35,040 nucleotides of DNA from a virus. Location: IMG/VR virus record IMGVR_UViG_3300006754_000064, positions 1-35,040 of that record; one strand, 5' to 3'. A program made the translations under genes and the position numbers. Position 1 is the first letter of the stretch; every line of letters starts with the position of its first letter. A model generated the notes under the pieces. The model did no database searches. It saw only the letters and a list, made by a program, of their open reading frames with translations, and had not been told where the DNA came from. Below, one piece after another: positions 33,103-35,040 of the stretch.

Positions 33103-33117
33103 TAATTCGTCGAATTA
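33103..33117. promoter_or_regulatory. 15-base palindrome, possible operator
   Basis: TAATTCG-T-CGAATTA, perfect two-fold symmetry, between the divergent membrane-protein and 203-aa leader-motif genes, and about 40 bases from a TATCTTTG element. A repressor such as the RHH protein at 26781 could bind here; this is not tested. Confidence 0.4.
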
Positions 33118-33157
33118 TGATGGATTATTTGTCGTAAAACACATTAAACTTTAAAAA

Positions 33158-33165
33158 TATCTTTG
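33158..33165 (+). promoter_or_regulatory. Bacteroidota -7 element TATCTTTG
   Basis: TATCTTTG followed by TATT, the same 12-base sequence as at the CAP island promoter (18375). A TTTG 26 bases upstream (33128) is too distant for the usual -33 spacing, so the match is partial. It would drive the plus-strand leader-motif gene with a ~110-base leader RNA. Confidence 0.35.
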
Positions 33166-33202
33166 TATTTACCCCATGGGAAAGAAAAAATTCAGCCGCT
33201 GT

Positions 33203-33224
33203 TTTTGTAAAAAAAATTACAAAA
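33203..33224 (+). promoter_or_regulatory. hairpin in the leader of the 203-aa gene
   Basis: Perfect 8-bp stem TTTTGTAA/TTACAAAA with a six-A loop, between the -7 element and the gene. It overlaps the end of a 17-codon ORF (ATG at 33176). An attenuator or RNA stability element is possible; AT-rich composition makes chance plausible. Confidence 0.3.
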
Positions 33225-33264
33225 TTTAGTATAACCATAAGTTGTCTATTAATAAAAAACGATA

Positions 33265-33273
33265 TATTTATAA
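33265..33273 (+). promoter_or_regulatory. TATTTATAA element before the 203-aa gene
   Basis: TATTTATAA 11 bases before the ATG at 33285. Confidence 0.35.
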
Positions 33274-33284
33274 GAAAAAACATT

Positions 33285-33896
33285 ATGAAAGATAAAAAAT
33301 TAACCATATCTGAGATTGATACTCTAGTAAAAAAAATCGTTTTGGAGAAGAGTGGAGCGAAGGGTGCCCTTGAGAGTACGTACAAAAAACTGAAGGATGT
33401 TAAAAAAGCTCTTAAAGAAAGAGGTAAGAAAAATGTAGATTTAAAAAAATATAAAGCTACAATGAGAGAGTTAGCGGATGAATTAGATGAGATGGAGGAT
33501 GAAGAAATAACAGAAATGGAGGAAGAAGAAGAACAGGAAATTGTTAACAGAAATGAAAATTCTGAAGGTTATGGAACCTTTAAGGGTTTGGAAAAAATAG
33601 AGGAGGGTGTTGTTAGACTTAGTAGGTCTGATTTACAAAATGTAGTTAAACGAGTTATAAAAGAAAGTGGAAAATTCAGTAGTGATGAAAAAGATTTAAT
33701 TGTGGTTAATTTTGCAGATGATGAAAATTATAACTCTAAAAGAAATTTATTCGAACAAAACTTACATGAAGCTCCAGAAAAAGGCACTGATTGGATTATA
33801 AGTAAAGAGGATAGAGCTGACTTAATAGCGATGGGTGGTAAAGCAGAAGAAATAGGAAATGCTACTACAAATGATTTTTCTAAATATTGTAGATAA
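33285..33896 (+). CDS. leader-motif protein with two copies of the helix
   Basis: 203 aa, unknown. The motif occurs twice: KKLTISEIDTLVKKIVLEKSG (4-24) and VRLSRSDLQNVVKRVIKESG (about 109-128; V-I-K-E/S). Between them a basic helix (LKDVKKALKERGKKNVDLKK) and an acidic stretch (ELDEMEDEEITEMEEEEEQE). The C-terminal part is small and polar. From memory, such helices (T/S-x-x-D/E-L-x-x-hV-K-R-V-I-K-E) are common in environmental phage proteins. Two copies suggest a protein with an internal processing site, separating a basic/acidic N-half from a C-half. A good terminator follows; the next gene is gp13-like. Confidence 0.65.
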   Translation: MKDKKLTISEIDTLVKKIVLEKSGAKGALESTYKKLKDVKKALKERGKKNVDLKKYKATMRELADELDEMEDEEITEMEEEEEQEIVNRNENSEGYGTFKGLEKIEEGVVRLSRSDLQNVVKRVIKESGKFSSDEKDLIVVNFADDENYNSKRNLFEQNLHEAPEKGTDWIISKEDRADLIAMGGKAEEIGNATTNDFSKYCR

Positions 33897-33921
33897 ATCA
33901 TCCACTTCCCTTAAAATTTAG

Positions 33922-33945
33922 AAACCCACTTATGTGGGTTTTTTT
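33922..33945 (+). terminator. Rho-independent terminator
   Basis: Stem AAACCCAC/GTGGGTTT, loop TTAT, followed by TTTT. Located 26 bases after the stop of the 203-aa gene. Confidence 0.85.
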
Positions 33946-33961
33946 AATGCTTAGTTATAAG

Positions 33962-33970
33962 TATTTATAA
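33962..33970 (+). promoter_or_regulatory. TATTTATAA element before the gp13-like gene
   Basis: TATTTATAA 13 bases before the ATG at 33984 and just after a strong terminator, so a new transcript must begin in this 38-base gap or read through. This is the position where a late-promoter function is hardest to avoid. Confidence 0.45.
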
Positions 33971-33983
33971 TAAAAGATAGTTT

Positions 33984-35040
33984 ATGTCAACATTAATTAC
34001 ACCAGAGAAAAGAGAAAAATTATTCCGACAAGTTAAGCATTTACTTGGTGCTCCTATTAGAGCGGTAGAACTAGAAGATGAAATGTTAGATTCTGGTCTG
34101 GAAATGTCTATACAAGATTATGGTCAATATATACAAGATTGGTTAATAGAAAATCAATGGTCTTCTTTATATGGGCAAGACCAAGATGTCATATCACTTA
34201 CTAGTGCATTTATGACTAGAGATTTAGATTTTGAAACTTCATTTACATATGCTTATTCTAAAATAGTCGGATTACAAGCTGGAGGACCTTATCAACTTAA
34301 ACAAGATTATGTAACACTAAGTGCTGGGACCCAAATGTATCAAATTCCAGCAGGAAGAGAAATCAATGAGGTATTATGGTATACAAGAGCAGAATTAAAC
34401 GAATCATTTATTGACCCATTTTTAGGGGCCTTTGGTGGTTTCGGTGGTATGGGAATTGGGGGTCCTGGTGGTATGGCTCAAATGGGGATTCAGGGTTCTT
34501 ACTATATGATGCCTGCATTTGATATCTTATTAAGAATGCAAGATAGAAACCTAAAGAACAGAATTATTGGTGGGGATTTAACTTATCGAATTACTGCAGG
34601 TGCTGGAGGTGTAAATGGTGTAAAATACCTTCACCTTTATAATGTTCCTGGTGGTAGATTTGATTTTGGAAATATTGAAACCAACCAACATAGGTGTTGG
34701 TATTGGTACTACGATGTAGGTCCAGAAAATAGAAATGATTGTTTAGCACAAAATAAAGATATTATATTACTACCTAGTGATGTTAGATTAGACGAAATGA
34801 CATTTAACGAATTAAACCCACCAGCTCAATCATGGGTTAGAAGGTATTTCTTTGCTAGAAGTAAGGAGATGCTGGGTAGGGTGAGAGGTAAGTTTAGTGG
34901 TAACTTAAAAACTCCCGATAGTGAACTCACAATGGAGTATAGTGACTTATTAACAGAAGCAAAAGATGAATATGCTAAACTTATAGAAGAATTGACTGGA
35001 AGATTAGAACGATTACGAAATGATAAAATGTTAGAGAGAA
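33984..35040 (+). CDS. gp13-like neck protein (3' end outside window)
   Basis: 352 codons are inside the window, open to the edge. The N-terminal part KREKLFRQVKHLLGAPIRAV with ELEDEMLDSGLEMSIQDYGQ and the later LGRVRGKFSGNLKTPDSELT, DLLTEAKDEYAKLIEEL resemble gp13 neck proteins of T4-like phages. It forms the ring between portal and tail. A Gly/Met-rich insert (about 150-170, GGFGGMGIGGPGGMAQMGIQ) is unusual. It is on the plus strand while the gp14-like gene is on the minus strand about 5 kb away, so the neck genes are not in one operon. Preceded by a terminator and a TATTTATAA element. Confidence 0.7.
   Translation, partial: MSTLITPEKREKLFRQVKHLLGAPIRAVELEDEMLDSGLEMSIQDYGQYIQDWLIENQWSSLYGQDQDVISLTSAFMTRDLDFETSFTYAYSKIVGLQAGGPYQLKQDYVTLSAGTQMYQIPAGREINEVLWYTRAELNESFIDPFLGAFGGFGGMGIGGPGGMAQMGIQGSYYMMPAFDILLRMQDRNLKNRIIGGDLTYRITAGAGGVNGVKYLHLYNVPGGRFDFGNIETNQHRCWYWYYDVGPENRNDCLAQNKDIILLPSDVRLDEMTFNELNPPAQSWVRRYFFARSKEMLGRVRGKFSGNLKTPDSELTMEYSDLLTEAKDEYAKLIEELTGRLERLRNDKMLER

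Noticed and set aside
33176-33229. 17-codon ORF (MGKKKFSRCFCKKNYKI) after the TATCTTTG element
   Set aside because: Too short to support as a gene; could be a leader peptide but no regulatory logic (such as repeated codons) is seen.

Overview
The window looks like part of a contractile-tailed (T4-like) phage genome of a Bacteroidota host, probably a marine flavobacterial relative. The T4-like assignment rests on recognisable relatives of UvsX, gp32, gp13, gp14, gp15, gp18, gp19, gp53 and a gp26/gp28-type baseplate protein. The host inference rests on a promoter at 18351-18382 of the Bacteroidota type (TTTG, 20 bases, TATCTTTG), Bacteroidota-style signal peptides ending in AQ or GQ, weak Shine-Dalgarno sites and high AT content. 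No tRNA, CRISPR array or insertion sequence was seen.

Layout. 1-1739 (minus): the RecA/UvsX recombinase (cut by the window edge) and a gp32-like SSB, with their own sigma70-like promoter, separated by a terminator from the structural genes. 1875-2853 (minus): two small genes, one very acidic. 2901-17364 (minus): the baseplate and tail block, namely a 2053-aa protein ending in an M23 peptidase, a gp53/LysM wedge protein, two structural proteins, the tape measure, a gp26/gp28-like protein with a frame-shifted downstream ORF, and the tail tube. 17481-22579: an accessory block between the tube and sheath genes. It holds a HAD phosphatase, a two-gene plus-strand island (secreted CAP-domain protein and membrane protein, with its own promoter and terminator), three leader-bearing proteins, a Cys-rich miniprotein and a 375-aa protein. 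22586-28792 (minus): a very large sheath protein, gp15-like and gp14-like proteins, and a small plus-strand ribbon-helix-helix gene between sheath and gp15. 28850-32155 (plus): a SNF2-type helicase split into two ORFs, a peptidoglycan-binding/tyrosine-phosphatase fusion and an alpha-helical protein. 32293-33047 (minus): an outer-membrane beta-barrel protein and a two-helix membrane protein. 33285-35040 (plus): another leader-motif protein and the start of a gp13-like neck gene.

The most interesting pattern is a set of unrelated proteins whose N-termini share short amphipathic leaders (EINRIREIM, SEQEKNRIRKLHK, or a T/S-x-x-D/E-L helix) ending in [L/I]-x-E followed by Q, D or S. This resembles the capsid-targeting leaders and prohead-protease sites of T4 internal head proteins. 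If it holds here, the phage packages a varied cargo (HAD phosphatase, tyrosine phosphatase, two paralogous domains, a CxxC protein) for delivery at infection. Two leaders are nearly identical in DNA (51 of 52 bases) while the proteins behind them are unrelated, which suggests the leader moves as a module. The system is inferred from sequence only; the protease and capsid genes lie outside the window.
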